Origin: a virus
DNA: 40,771 nt
Direction: 5' to 3' (one strand)
IMG/VR virus record: IMGVR_UViG_3300010885_027938
Location: 1 to 40,771 of that record
Position 1 is the first letter of the stretch; each line of letters opens with the position of its first letter. Below the pieces are notes generated by a model, which was not told the DNA's origin, did no database searches, and was given only the letters and a program-made list of their open reading frames with translations. Positions 17,636 through 24,178 of this stretch are shown piece after piece. The position numbers and the translations under genes were made by a program.

Positions 17636-20175
17636 GAGATCACCAGCGCATATCCATTACCGCCAGTTCCGCCAGTTCCAGTATTTCTTGCGGTACCAGA
17701 TGCGGCCCAGACTGAGCCGCCGCCACCACCGCCGCCGCCGAGGCGACCATTTCCACCAGCTCCACCATTCCCAGAATTAAGGCCAGATAGGGTGTTGTTT
17801 GACCCACCGCCACCACCACCAGTTCCAAATCCAGCGGTTGCACTTCCTCCAGCACCACCAGCAACGGTTGCCGCAGATCCTACGATTGCACCGTTAAAGA
17901 GACCATAACCCTTAAATCCAGGACTTGATGATGTTGCAAGGGCTGCTGCAATGGTGGTGCTGCTTACGCTTCCTGATACACCACCTAATGCCCCCATACT
18001 GTAGAGATCATTATCTTTGTAGGTCTCAAAGTCTTGAGCAGCGTCAAATGTTCCAGATGGATTTGATAGCCAATATGCAGGACTAATTGGAGGTACGCCG
18101 TATGAAACTAGTCCAGTCTTCCCCCCTGCTCCGCCACCAGTTGCAAGGAACTCACTTCCAGCAACACCAAAGTATGTAAATCCACCAGCACTTGCTTGAG
18201 TGCCAGTTCCAGTGGTGGTTGTTGCCGATAGACCTATTCCGCCAGCGCCTCCAGCACCAATGGTTACAGTGACGGTAGAGGGAAGGATTGAGGCATTAAA
18301 GATTCTAGAGTTCTGACCACCGCCAGCTCCCGCTGCACCCGATGCGGCAGTGTTAGCAGCAATTTCTCGGTTTCCACCTTGTCCACCTCCACCAGCGCCA
18401 AGGAGCCAGACGTAGACCGCACTTGCCCCAGCAGGCTTTGTCCAGGTTCCAGTTGCGGTAAACTCAGAGATACTGACCGTTGCCCCAGTTGGGACGGTGG
18501 CAAAGATTGCTGCACCAGACCCATTGGCTTGAAGAAGTTGACCAGAGGTTGCAGCTCCAGAACTAATTGCTGCAGTGCCAACTGAAGCGGCAGAAATATG
18601 TCCGCTTGTAATTGCAGATGCGGCAATCTTGGATGAGATTACAGCATCGGTACCAAGTGCTGCGGTATCTACGGCTCCAGCGGCAATCTTAATCGATGTG
18701 ACTGCTCCTGTGGCAAGAGCGGCTGTTCCAATAGCACCTGCAGCAATATGTCCACTTGTAACGGCAGATGCGGCAATGGCTGCACTCGTAACGGCACCAG
18801 TTGCAAGGGCGGATGTTCCGATGGCACCTGCGGCAATGTGTCCGCTTGTGACGGCAGATGCTGCAATCTTAGCTGAAATAACGGATGCTGTACCTAGTGC
18901 AGCCGTGTCTACTGCTCCAGCAGCAATCTTAGCTGAAATGACTGCACCAGTTCCAAGTGCTGCCGTGTCAACTGCGCCTGCAGCAATCTTAATTGAGGTG
19001 ACAGCACCAGTAGCCAGGGCTGCTGTTCCGACAGCACCTGCCAGAATGTGTCCGCTAGTAACCGCATTTGCGGCAATCTTAATATCTGTAACTGCGCCCG
19101 TGGCTAGTGCGGCAGTCCCTACAGCACCAGCAGAGATTGCCGCAGCAACAACAGCATTGGCGGCAAGTGCAGCAGACCCAACGGCACCAGTAGAGATATG
19201 GCCGCTTGTGACGGCGGATGCACTGATTGATGCGCTACCAATGAGGGCATTCTGCCATACGGATGCTGTGGATGACCAGATAATTGACTGTCCAGTGACT
19301 GGCGAGGTAATGTTAACGTCGTGAATCTCGTCTAGTTCCGAACCATTCTTGATGAGGACGTAGATGGAGCCAGCCCCAGCACTGGTTCCCTTGACAACAA
19401 TGCCGACAAGGACACCGTGGCTTGGTCCAGTAGGCTTTGTAGTGGTAAATGCTCCAGCAATGGTATGTGAAAGCCAGAGAACTGCACCGTCAGCAACGCC
19501 AGTTGTGCTTAGTGGCGACAGGAGTCCCTGGTTAGTGACATATCCATTTGAGTTTGTTGGGATGTCTGCTTCAACAATGCCAAATGTGCGAGATGATGTG
19601 GCATCCGAATTAGCGAGGGCATTTTCAACTGATGGTACAGTCCCATTTGATCCAGTTAGGTATACTACTGAACCCTTAGTAATGGTTGATGCGGTAGTAT
19701 TCCGCACATATGTTCGGATTCTTGTAGCATTTTCTGCTGTAATGATGGATGAGTCAATACTAACCGTCGCAGTTCCAGCAGATGTAATTACAGAGAGCGG
19801 AGAGGTCCCAATGACTGCAGATAGTGCGCCAGATCCTCCTGGTGCTGCCTGGTATGCCTGCCCGCCAGCACCGTCTGCGGTGAGTACATAGCCATTTGTT
19901 GCTGCCCCAGACTTAAGGGAGAGCTGCGTACCAGCAGTTGTGGAGGCAACAGAAATATATGATGACCCAATGATGGTTGATGTGACAACCGAGTTCTGAA
20001 GTGTACTGAACTCATTGGTGTCAATCCAGACAAGGGTAGGCTCTACTGGAGCAATGTCTGCATCAAACTCCTCATAGAGCTGGTCGGGGATGGAGAAGAC
20101 AGTCTCTGCTGGACCCTGGATGTCATATCCATTCCAGTGGAGATCAATTGCTCGCCCAAACTTAAATGTTGCCAT
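17629..20175 (-). CDS. Tail fibre / receptor-binding protein with decapeptide repeats and Gly-rich tip
   Basis: An 848-residue protein. Residues 1-110 form a probable attachment domain (start KFGRAIDLHWNGYDIQGPAE). Residues about 313-543 are a near-perfect array of 10-residue units of the type AAGAVDTAAL-GTGAVISAKI, the trimeric beta-fibre pattern of phage shafts. Residues about 560-848 contain a strand-rich tip interrupted by Gly tracts (GGAGG, GGGGGGG), which resembles Gly-rich receptor-binding tips of other phage adhesins. It should bind the host surface. Length-variable repeats and a recombination-prone tip fit host-range switching. The ATG follows AAGGGG. The small gene after it overlaps by 7 bases. 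Confidence 0.85.
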   Translation of the reverse strand: MATFKFGRAIDLHWNGYDIQGPAETVFSIPDQLYEEFDADIAPVEPTLVWIDTNEFSTLQNSVVTSTIIGSSYISVASTTAGTQLSLKSGAATNGYVLTADGAGGQAYQAAPGGSGALSAVIGTSPLSVITSAGTATVSIDSSIITAENATRIRTYVRNTTASTITKGSVVYLTGSNGTVPSVENALANSDATSSRTFGIVEADIPTNSNGYVTNQGLLSPLSTTGVADGAVLWLSHTIAGAFTTTKPTGPSHGVLVGIVVKGTSAGAGSIYVLIKNGSELDEIHDVNITSPVTGQSIIWSSTASVWQNALIGSASISASAVTSGHISTGAVGSAALAANAVVAAAISAGAVGTAALATGAVTDIKIAANAVTSGHILAGAVGTAALATGAVTSIKIAAGAVDTAALGTGAVISAKIAAGAVDTAALGTASVISAKIAASAVTSGHIAAGAIGTSALATGAVTSAAIAASAVTSGHIAAGAIGTAALATGAVTSIKIAAGAVDTAALGTDAVISSKIAASAITSGHISAASVGTAAISSGAATSGQLLQANGSGAAIFATVPTGATVSISEFTATGTWTKPAGASAVYVWLLGAGGGGQGGNREIAANTAASGAAGAGGGQNSRIFNASILPSTVTVTIGAGGAGGIGLSATTTTGTGTQASAGGFTYFGVAGSEFLATGGGAGGKTGLVSYGVPPISPAYWLSNPSGTFDAAQDFETYKDNDLYSMGALGGVSGSVSSTTIAAALATSSSPGFKGYGLFNGAIVGSAATVAGGAGGSATAGFGTGGGGGGSNNTLSGLNSGNGGAGGNGRLGGGGGGGGSVWAASGTARNTGTGGTGGNGYALVISW
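18546..19239 (-). repeat. Degenerate tandem repeat (about 60-bp period) within the fibre gene
   Basis: About 11-12 diverged copies of a 60-base unit encode paired decapeptides. Third-codon positions vary while the amino acids hold, so selection acts on the protein. Such arrays grow and shrink by recombination and set fibre length. Confidence 0.85.
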
Positions 20176-20199
20176 TACTACCCCTTATGTTTATTAGTA

Positions 20200-20469
20200 T
20201 TAGGAAGCGCCGTACTTCTTGGTCTCAGCGATCTTCTTCTTGCGCGGCTCATCCTTCTCGTGCTTCTTCTGAGCAGCCTTGCTCATTCCGCGCTGATCCT
20301 TGGCGACGCCGTGCTTGACGACGACCTTACCCTTAGTACCCTTTCCTTTTGTCTTTCCAGCAGAGGCAAGTGCCATCGCAATGGCCTGCTTCTGAGGATG
20401 ACCCTTATGAATCTCCATACGAATGTTTTCAGAGATAGTCTTCTGTGATGAACCCTTCTTGAGTGGCAT
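20200..20469 (-). CDS. Small basic phage protein (SQKTISENI family)
   Basis: An 89-residue, strongly basic protein. The N-terminal half ([20 protein letters not shown], then [17 protein letters not shown]) matches a conserved motif seen in many phage proteins of unknown function, in which a short helical domain is followed by a Lys-rich tail. A role in binding DNA or a negatively charged partner is plausible but not shown. It belongs to a run of four small Lys/Arg-rich genes at the start of the leftward unit, overlapping the next by TAATG. Confidence 0.7.
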   Translation of the reverse strand: MPLKKGSSQKTISENIRMEIHKGHPQKQAIAMALASAGKTKGKGTKGKVVVKHGVAKDQRGMSKAAQKKHEKDEPRKKKIAETKKYGAS

Positions 20470-20663
20470 TAGTAGCCTGCTTCCTTATTCATCTTGTTGA
20501 TCTGATTAAGGAACTTGCGTCGGCTCTTACTTGGCTTCTCAAAGCTACCAGTAAACTGGTCTCCAGGCATCCCCTTAGCTTTAGGCTTTGCTGTCTTCTT
20601 CTTTGCAGCAATCTTTAGTCGTTTATTTCCAGCGGCGCTGTCTGGATTGAGCATCTTCGGCAT
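20469..20663 (-). CDS. Small Lys-rich protein
   Basis: A 64-residue protein, about one quarter Lys/Arg, likely disordered in the first 45 residues with a short helix at the end ([19 protein letters not shown]). No family recognised. It overlaps both neighbours by a single shared base in TAATG, so translation is coupled. Its composition would suit DNA condensation or a minor virion part, which is inference only. Confidence 0.65.
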   Translation of the reverse strand: MPKMLNPDSAAGNKRLKIAAKKKTAKPKAKGMPGDQFTGSFEKPSKSRRKFLNQINKMNKEAGY

Positions 20664-21052
20664 TATTTATCTCCAAATGTTGGGAGTGGCAATATCTGTG
20701 CCACAACAGTTGAGAGCGAATCCGCTCCCCGTTCCGACTCTACGTCCCACACGTGGGACAGAATCTCAAACGCCGCACTCCCTAACGGCTTCTCCAGTGT
20801 CTCCACCAGGCGCTCTACCCCTGCGTAGTGGCAGTGGATTAACTCGTGTGCGACGACCCTTCGGATCTCTGTCGCCTTCTCCTTCCAGAGGTCGGGCGAG
20901 AAGCGAATGGTTGCCTGATATAGGTTCTGGCTTACTTCTACGTCGGCCCAAGCGTCCTCCGATGCAGCTTCCTTGGAGACCTTGATCTCCCAGTGGCCAA
21001 GTCCTAATGCCTTAGCACAGCGGTTGACGTATTCACTTACCGCTGTCGGCAT
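20663..21052 (-). CDS. SprT-like/zincin metallopeptidase
   Basis: A 129-residue protein whose core VVAHELIHCHYAG holds the zinc motif HELIH at residues 69-73. A downstream Glu-rich helix (ESERGAD) may supply the third ligand. Small zincins of this kind occur in phages with little known function; proposed roles include processing of virion proteins. Length suits a minimal catalytic domain. No signal peptide is visible, so it should act inside the host or virion. It is one of two HExxH proteins in this genome (the other is the giant virion protein). Confidence 0.7.
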   Translation of the reverse strand: MPTAVSEYVNRCAKALGLGHWEIKVSKEAASEDAWADVEVSQNLYQATIRFSPDLWKEKATEIRRVVAHELIHCHYAGVERLVETLEKPLGSAAFEILSHVWDVESERGADSLSTVVAQILPLPTFGDK

Positions 21053-21085
21053 AGAACCCCCTCTTAAACGGTCATTTTGTAACTT

Positions 21086-21466
21086 TTAGTAGCCCATTCC
21101 CTTTCGGGGATTCACTGGCTGAATGGTGCGTAGGCCTGGCTTCTGGCCACGTGAAACTGGTCGCTTCCGTCGGCCAACCATATCAATTGGGGTCGGCTGC
21201 CCGATCCCCATACCTGGTCCTGGGAACGGCTGAATGGTCCTTCGTGGTGAAGGCTTCAGTAGGTCACCTGGGCCAACAGGAGTCTCTCCCTGTCGTACTG
21301 GGATTGAATTCTCCTGGCCACCAAGCTTTGACTTTGGTGGCTTCCTATACTTTCCAGTGCGCTCATTAAAGTTTGGTGTCCCACCAGTGTACATTCGGCC
21401 GTCACCCCTCCCAATGCTCCCTGGGTCAGTGAGGTCCTTCTCTTTGTCCATCTTAAATTTAGGCAT
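21086..21466 (-). CDS. Hypothetical Pro/Gly/Lys-rich protein
   Basis: A 126-residue protein that looks largely disordered: basic, rich in Pro, Gly and Arg, with repeated short motifs such as RRTIQPFPGPG and LRTIQPVNPRKG (a TIQP motif occurs twice). No family recognised. Its start overlaps the stop of the first gene of the leftward unit (TAATG). A virion-decorating or DNA-binding role would fit its charge, without direct evidence. Confidence 0.6.
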   Translation of the reverse strand: MPKFKMDKEKDLTDPGSIGRGDGRMYTGGTPNFNERTGKYRKPPKSKLGGQENSIPVRQGETPVGPGDLLKPSPRRTIQPFPGPGMGIGQPTPIDMVGRRKRPVSRGQKPGLRTIQPVNPRKGMGY

Positions 21467-21768
21467 TATTGGGCTCGCATCGTGCTTGATGGGGCCTTCT
21501 TTGAGGATGCTCGGATCATAGAAGGGAGGGCAAACTTTGCCTTACTTGGCTTTACTGGGAAGAGGCTCTTGAGCGTCTTGCCAATTGACCCAACCTTTGC
21601 TGACTTAGTCAGCTTCTGCTTCACAACGGTACCATCGGCCTTCTTACGGACAATCGTACCCTTTGGGCCATTGAGCTTAACGACGTTCCCGTTGGAGCGC
21701 TTGATTACAAGGACGCCCTTGGCATTTACCTTGGTCTTGTCGCCCTGGTGTACCTTAACTCGTGCCAT
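21466..21768 (-). CDS. Hypothetical basic protein, first gene of the leftward unit
   Basis: A 100-residue basic protein. The first 55 residues look like two to three short beta hairpins built from alternating Val/Lys (KVNAKGVLVIKRSNGNVVKL; GTIVRKKADGTVVKQK), and the remainder is a Lys/Ser-rich tail. No family recognised. It is the first gene after the control region, with an AGGGAG ribosome site and an A-rich stretch before the ATG. Small beta proteins in this position can be regulators or virion proteins, and the sequence does not decide between them. Confidence 0.6.
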   Translation of the reverse strand: MARVKVHQGDKTKVNAKGVLVIKRSNGNVVKLNGPKGTIVRKKADGTVVKQKLTKSAKVGSIGKTLKSLFPVKPSKAKFALPSMIRASSKKAPSSTMRAQ

Positions 21769-21805
21769 TTTTTTCTTTTCTCCCTTAGGGTCTCCCCCAC
21801 TTAAC

Positions 21806-21821
21806 CTGGCCTAGCGGCCAG
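21806..21821. repeat. Inverted repeat CTGGCC-TAGC-GGCCAG
   Basis: Perfect 6-base arms around a 4-base centre, about 40 bases upstream of the first leftward gene. It lies in its untranslated leader and could be an RNA hairpin or protein site. Confidence 0.5.
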
Positions 21822-21823
21822 TA

Positions 21824-21871
21824 GATCCAGTGTCCTTAAGGTTAATCCCTTGGAGTGGGGGTCACTGGATC
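21824..21871. repeat. Inverted repeat GATCCAGTG / CACTGGATC
   Basis: Perfect 9-base arms separated by 30 bases in the leftward leader. It could form a hairpin in RNA or mark paired protein sites. There is no U-run, so it is not a simple terminator. Confidence 0.5.
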
Positions 21872-21934
21872 GCCCCCTCTTTTATTCTCCCCCATATAAC
21901 CAGGAAAATGGGGGTCTGATGTAGAAAATAACAA

Positions 21935-21952
21935 GGTTAAGGTTCCTTAATT
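21935..21952. promoter_or_regulatory. Putative operator palindrome, copy 1 (leftward leader)
   Basis: GGTTAAG-GTTC-CTTAATT. It matches the consensus GGTTAAG-N4-CTTAACC in one full half-site and most of the second. It is about 170 bases upstream of the first leftward gene. Confidence 0.5.
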
Positions 21953-22107
21953 TTTCTTTTAGGTGCCCCCAGCTGAAAAGGCCTTCTTGTCGGGGGTTTC
22001 CCCGCGCCTTATCAGAGGGGTCGTTCATCGCGGGGGGGTATTCCTCCCCCCGCCGCGCTGACTGTAACAAACGCTGGGGGGGGAGGGGGGCAAAAAATGT
22101 GAGGGAT

Positions 22108-22188
22108 CCTCAGGTCTACCGATACTCCCCCCCAGTATATGCGGGGTGGGGCTGACCAGACCCGATACCTGAGGGGTTCTCAGGTCTG
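22108..22188. repeat. CCTCAGGT repeats in direct and inverted orientation
   Basis: CCTCAGGTCT at 22108-22117 and TCTCAGGTCT at 22178-22187 are direct copies, and ACCTGAGG at 22167-22174 is an inverted one. GATAC occurs beside two of the copies. Clustered short repeats in a non-coding GC-tract region could be origin iterons or regulator sites. Confidence 0.4.
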
Positions 22189-22443
22189 ATGGGGTGGGCT
22201 TGGGGGGTGGGGAGAGGGGGCGTCACCCCTCCCCAGATGGAGCCCTGACCAGCAGATGGTTGCACCTGCAACAAGGTCTGACTTTCGCCCTTCTAAGCCC
22301 CGCTGACCCTCAGACCGTACTAAGTGCCACCTGACCGCCGAACGTGGCTCTCCGACGCTCCTGAGATACGCCACGACGAAGTGAGCACGACCTCCCAGAC
22401 CACCAGCCCAAGCTCCAGACCACCCCTGAGGTGGGGGCTGAAT

Positions 22444-22461
22444 TGTTAACTAATCTTAACC
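22444..22461. promoter_or_regulatory. Putative operator palindrome, copy 2 (rightward early promoter)
   Basis: TGTTAAC-TAAT-CTTAACC, followed by TGACCACG. The same palindrome plus CCACG lies upstream of the promoter at 27.87 kb, which also reads GTATTGACAG. Here the palindrome ends 32 bases before the -35. Confidence 0.6.
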
Positions 22462-22493
22462 TGACCACGAGGTAGTGTTACAGAAATAGTGTA

Positions 22494-22523
22494 TTGACAG
22501 GGGGAGACTGACCACACTAAGCT
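22494..22523 (+). promoter_or_regulatory. Rightward early promoter (sigma70-like)
   Basis: A perfect -35 TTGACA at 22494-22499, an 18-base spacer and a weak -10 TAAGCT at 22518-22523. The -35 sits in GTATTGACAG, shared with the strong promoter at 27.87 kb, which has the same 18-base spacer. It would start the ribozyme-containing transcript near 22530. Confidence 0.55.
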
Positions 22524-22679
22524 TGGGTCAGACAGCTCAGGACGAACCGCCGAACGAAGAAGAGCGGGAGACCTGAGTGGCAGAAGGTCAACTGACCAGC
22601 GGTGAGCTGAGGCAGAAGACCACAAGCCAGCCGCAAGGTCGGTCTCCTTGACAGGTGAATATATGAACAAGACCTCCAA

Positions 22680-22745
22680 CCGAAACGGTGGCGCCGCAAG
22701 GCGTCGCCGTCCACGGAGTAGGAGCTCGCTCCGTGCTGATGAGGC
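22680..22745 (+). ncRNA. Type II hammerhead ribozyme 1
   Basis: GAAA at 22682-22685 and CTGATGA at 22736-22742 form the core. Stem III is C22686-C22695 with G22700-G22709 (10 bp, two wobbles), capped by a GCAA tetraloop. U22710 and C22711 precede the cleavage site. Stem I is CACGGAG (22712-22718) with CTCCGTG (22729-22735). The open stem II is weak here: CC at 22680-22681 with GG at 22743-22744. Cleavage after 22711 would free the leader from the message of the first gene, whose AGGAGG site starts 12 bases after the core. Confidence 0.8.
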
Positions 22746-22764
22746 AATGGGCTCAGGAGGTCAT

Positions 22765-23004
22765 ATGGCGAAGACCAAGTGCTCAACCAAGGTCGGCTGG
22801 CTTAGCAGCGGTGGGTTCACCCCGCCGAAGCCCTGCACCAAGGTGGCAACGGTCATCCAGACACACACGGTTGCACCCTTTGTCAGCCCAGCTGGCAAGG
22901 ACTTCAACCGTGCTGGTGGTACCTACGTCAATGCCTACTGCGACAGGCACAAGAGCAGTGACGCAGACGTCGTCCGCTTCGGGATGACGGTGGAAAAGCT
23001 CTAG
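22765..23004 (+). CDS. Small zinc-binding-type protein, first early gene
   Basis: A 79-residue protein with Cys/His spacing of a small zinc protein: KCSTKV near the start, PCTKVA in the middle, and AYCDRH near the end. The 57-residue protein at 27944-28117 has the same plan (KCKSRV, ACGKAG, MCKEH), so the two look like distant paralogues. The start ATG at 22765 was chosen over upstream ATGs because AGGAGG lies 4 bases before it and the upstream frame would run through the ribozyme. The gene sits between ribozymes 1 and 2 and ends in the TAG that begins ribozyme 2. Function unknown. Confidence 0.8.
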   Translation: MAKTKCSTKVGWLSSGGFTPPKPCTKVATVIQTHTVAPFVSPAGKDFNRAGGTYVNAYCDRHKSSDADVVRFGMTVEKL

Positions 23005-23073
23005 CCGAAACGGATGCATAGGATCCCCTTCAGCATCCGTCCTGCGGGACTGACCGTCCGCAGCTGATGAGGC
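23004..23073 (+). ncRNA. Type II hammerhead ribozyme 2
   Basis: Stem II is GCC (23004-23006) with GGC (23071-23073). GAAA is at 23007-23010. Stem III is CGGATGC (23011-23017) with GCATCCG (23033-23039), 7 perfect pairs. U23040-C23041 precede the cut. Stem I is CTGCGG (23042-23047) with CCGCAG (23058-23063), and CTGATGA is at 23064-23070. Its first G is the last base of the previous gene's TAG stop. All core bases are present. Confidence 0.93.
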
Positions 23074-23096
23074 AGGTCAAAACAAGGAGGTTGGAA

Positions 23097-23411
23097 ATGT
23101 TTAGGACAGAGATTCGCATTGACGGCGAGTGCTTCCGCATCGTGTGCGGCAATCGCGACAAGGCGCTCCAGTTTGCTCACGAGGTGGCAATTGACCACCT
23201 TGGAACCTATGAGGTTACCGAAGCAGGTGCTGAGGATGACATCACGGAGGCACTGATGGACAGCGACGATGTGTCTTGGGTTGACGTTGCGCTCCCAGTG
23301 GTGGCAGCGGACTACCCAAGGTGCCCAGAGTGCGACCTGATGGGATCGTTCAGCTCTGGCGACACCAGTCAGTGGTGCGAGGCTTGCGGATACGATTCAG
23401 AGGAGGCATAG
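23097..23411 (+). CDS. Hypothetical protein with C-terminal zinc ribbon
   Basis: A 104-residue acidic protein. The first 70 residues look like an alpha/beta fold (FRTEIRIDGECFRIVCGN and onward) that I do not recognise. The C-terminus has two CxxC pairs, CPECD and CEACGY, a classic zinc ribbon. The start ATG at 23097 follows AAGGAGGTT; an in-frame ATG at 23067 overlaps the ribozyme core and has no site. Flanked by ribozymes 2 and 3, with its TAG stop fused to ribozyme 3. An early host-takeover role is conceivable, without direct evidence. Confidence 0.8.
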   Translation: MFRTEIRIDGECFRIVCGNRDKALQFAHEVAIDHLGTYEVTEAGAEDDITEALMDSDDVSWVDVALPVVAADYPRCPECDLMGSFSSGDTSQWCEACGYDSEEA

Positions 23412-23463
23412 CCGAAACGCCGTGAGGCGTCTCGCAGAGGAGCCCGACTGCGACTGATGAGGC
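23411..23463 (+). ncRNA. Type II hammerhead ribozyme 3
   Basis: Stem II is GCC (23411-23413) with GGC (23461-23463). GAAA is at 23414-23417. Stem III is CGCC (23418-23421) with GGCG (23426-23429), closed by a GUGA tetraloop. U23430-C23431 precede the cut. Stem I is TCGCAG (23432-23437) with CTGCGA (23448-23453), and CTGATGA is at 23454-23460. It is the most compact of the four and again starts on the G of the TAG stop. Confidence 0.93.
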
Positions 23464-23483
23464 AGGGCACATAGGAGGTTCAG

Positions 23484-23765
23484 ATGGCAACGAAGGTGCT
23501 CAAGTTTGGGAAGCATACGATAAAGCACAGGTCAGCTTCGCTGGCTGGTCGGTTTGCTGTGGCAGACGTGCTCGCGTTCGGTAGCGAGAAGGTCACGTTT
23601 GACCAGCTGGTCGTCGCATTTGCTAGTGGCAGATGGTCTGACGACATAGTGGTCTGCGAGGAGTATGAGTACTACGACAAGGACTCACTGATCAAGAAGT
23701 TGAACGAGCTTAAAGCTGGGTACATCGCATACGCTGATGCCCTGCTCACAGTGAAGGAGGACTGA
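23484..23765 (+). CDS. Hypothetical early protein
   Basis: A 93-residue protein with basic N-terminal (KVLKFGKHTIKHR) and acidic C-terminal parts (EEYEYYDKDS). The Tyr-rich motif and helices at the end suggest a small globular fold, but no family is recognised. The ATG at 23484 follows AGGAGGTT. The next gene (40 residues) begins 1 base after the stop and is not separated by a ribozyme, so these two share one processed message. Confidence 0.75.
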   Translation: MATKVLKFGKHTIKHRSASLAGRFAVADVLAFGSEKVTFDQLVVAFASGRWSDDIVVCEEYEYYDKDSLIKKLNELKAGYIAYADALLTVKED

Positions 23766-23766
23766 C

Positions 23767-23889
23767 GTGAAGTGCGAAGTATGCAAGCTGGCAACGATTA
23801 CGTACGCGGTTTACAAGGGTATGATCCTATGCCAAGATTGCTGGTACTGGGTCAAGTATGAGGACGACGTGAATCCTGAGGAGGAGTAG
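23767..23889 (+). CDS. 40-residue zinc-finger-like microprotein
   Basis: A tiny protein starting at GTG 23767 with AAGGAGG 7 bases upstream. It reads MKCEVCKLATITYAVYKG, then ILCQDCWYWV and an acidic tail: two CxxC pairs about 18 residues apart, a minimal zinc ribbon. It follows the preceding gene by one base and ends in the TAG that opens ribozyme 4. The good ribosome site, the intact Cys pairs and the stop fused to the ribozyme make it a convincing gene. Partner unknown. Confidence 0.75.
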   Translation: MKCEVCKLATITYAVYKGMILCQDCWYWVKYEDDVNPEEE

Positions 23890-23951
23890 CCGAAACTAGG
23901 TGAGTGCGACACCTAGTCAGCTGGGGGTTGTATCCCCAGCTCTGATGAGGC
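23889..23951 (+). ncRNA. Type II hammerhead ribozyme 4
   Basis: Stem II is GCC (23889-23891) with GGC (23949-23951). GAAA is at 23892-23895. Stem III is CTAGGTG (23896-23902) with CACCTAG (23910-23916). U23917-C23918 precede the cut. Stem I is AGCTGGGG (23919-23926) with CCCCAGCT (23934-23941), and CTGATGA is at 23942-23948. All pairs in stems I and III are perfect, and it overlaps the preceding TAG stop by one base. Confidence 0.95.
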
Positions 23952-23980
23952 AGACACCTCGCGCAATAGGAGGTTGGGAA

Positions 23981-24172
23981 ATGAACAAGGAGCTTCTCGC
24001 AACAGTGCTGGCTGGGCTGGCAGGATCAATCGCGGCATTCTTGCTGACGGAGAGCGTCTTCGCAGGGGTGCTCACGTTCTTCGCAACGGCGGGGTTCGTG
24101 GTCTTCTTCGTAGTGATTGCGGACGAGGTGAGTCGTCGCCTCCGCCGCCACTACACAGGGCAGGACTTCTAG
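23981..24172 (+). CDS. Small two-helix membrane protein
   Basis: A 63-residue protein with two likely membrane helices (about residues 5-22 and 26-47; the second is Phe/Val-rich, VLTFFATAGFVVFFVVIAD) and a basic, cytoplasm-facing tail (SRRLRRHY). The ATG at 23981 follows AGGAGGTT, the leader shared with other early genes. It lies directly after ribozyme 4. Candidates include an early membrane or exclusion protein or a second holin; the sequence does not decide. Confidence 0.75.
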   Translation: MNKELLATVLAGLAGSIAAFLLTESVFAGVLTFFATAGFVVFFVVIADEVSRRLRRHYTGQDF

Positions 24173-24178
24173 GGATCA

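Larger units (their letters stand above)
21769..22764. other. Divergent control region without convincing genes
   Basis: About 1 kb separates the leftward and rightward units. It holds long G and C tracts (for example around 22040-22095 and 22190-22220), several inverted repeats, two copies of a GGTTAAG/CTTAACC palindrome, a rightward promoter, a leader of about 150 bases and the first ribozyme. Open frames here are short, without ribosome sites, and of GC-run composition. It may also hold the replication origin, which I cannot show. No leftward promoter is convincing. Confidence 0.7.

Noticed and set aside
18546-19239. CRISPR array or minisatellite
   Set aside because: The repeats are degenerate, in frame and lack unique spacers; they encode fibre decapeptides.
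18575-19324. A 249-residue plus-strand frame opposite the fibre gene
   Set aside because: It mirrors the repeat array on the other strand, has no ribosome site and runs against the transcription direction of the region.
21882-22070. A 62-residue minus-strand frame in the control region
   Set aside because: Its start is TTG without a ribosome site, its composition reflects G/C tracts, and the palindrome lies inside it.
22533-22640. A possible fifth, decayed hammerhead in the leader (GCCGAA... and CTGAGGCAG)
   Set aside because: The GAAA core and the full CTGATGA are missing, and no convincing stem III and stem I pair; only short similarity remains.
22648-22764. Extended start of the first early gene at 22648 or 22663
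   Set aside because: The frame would run through ribozyme 1, and only the ATG at 22765 has an AGGAGG site.
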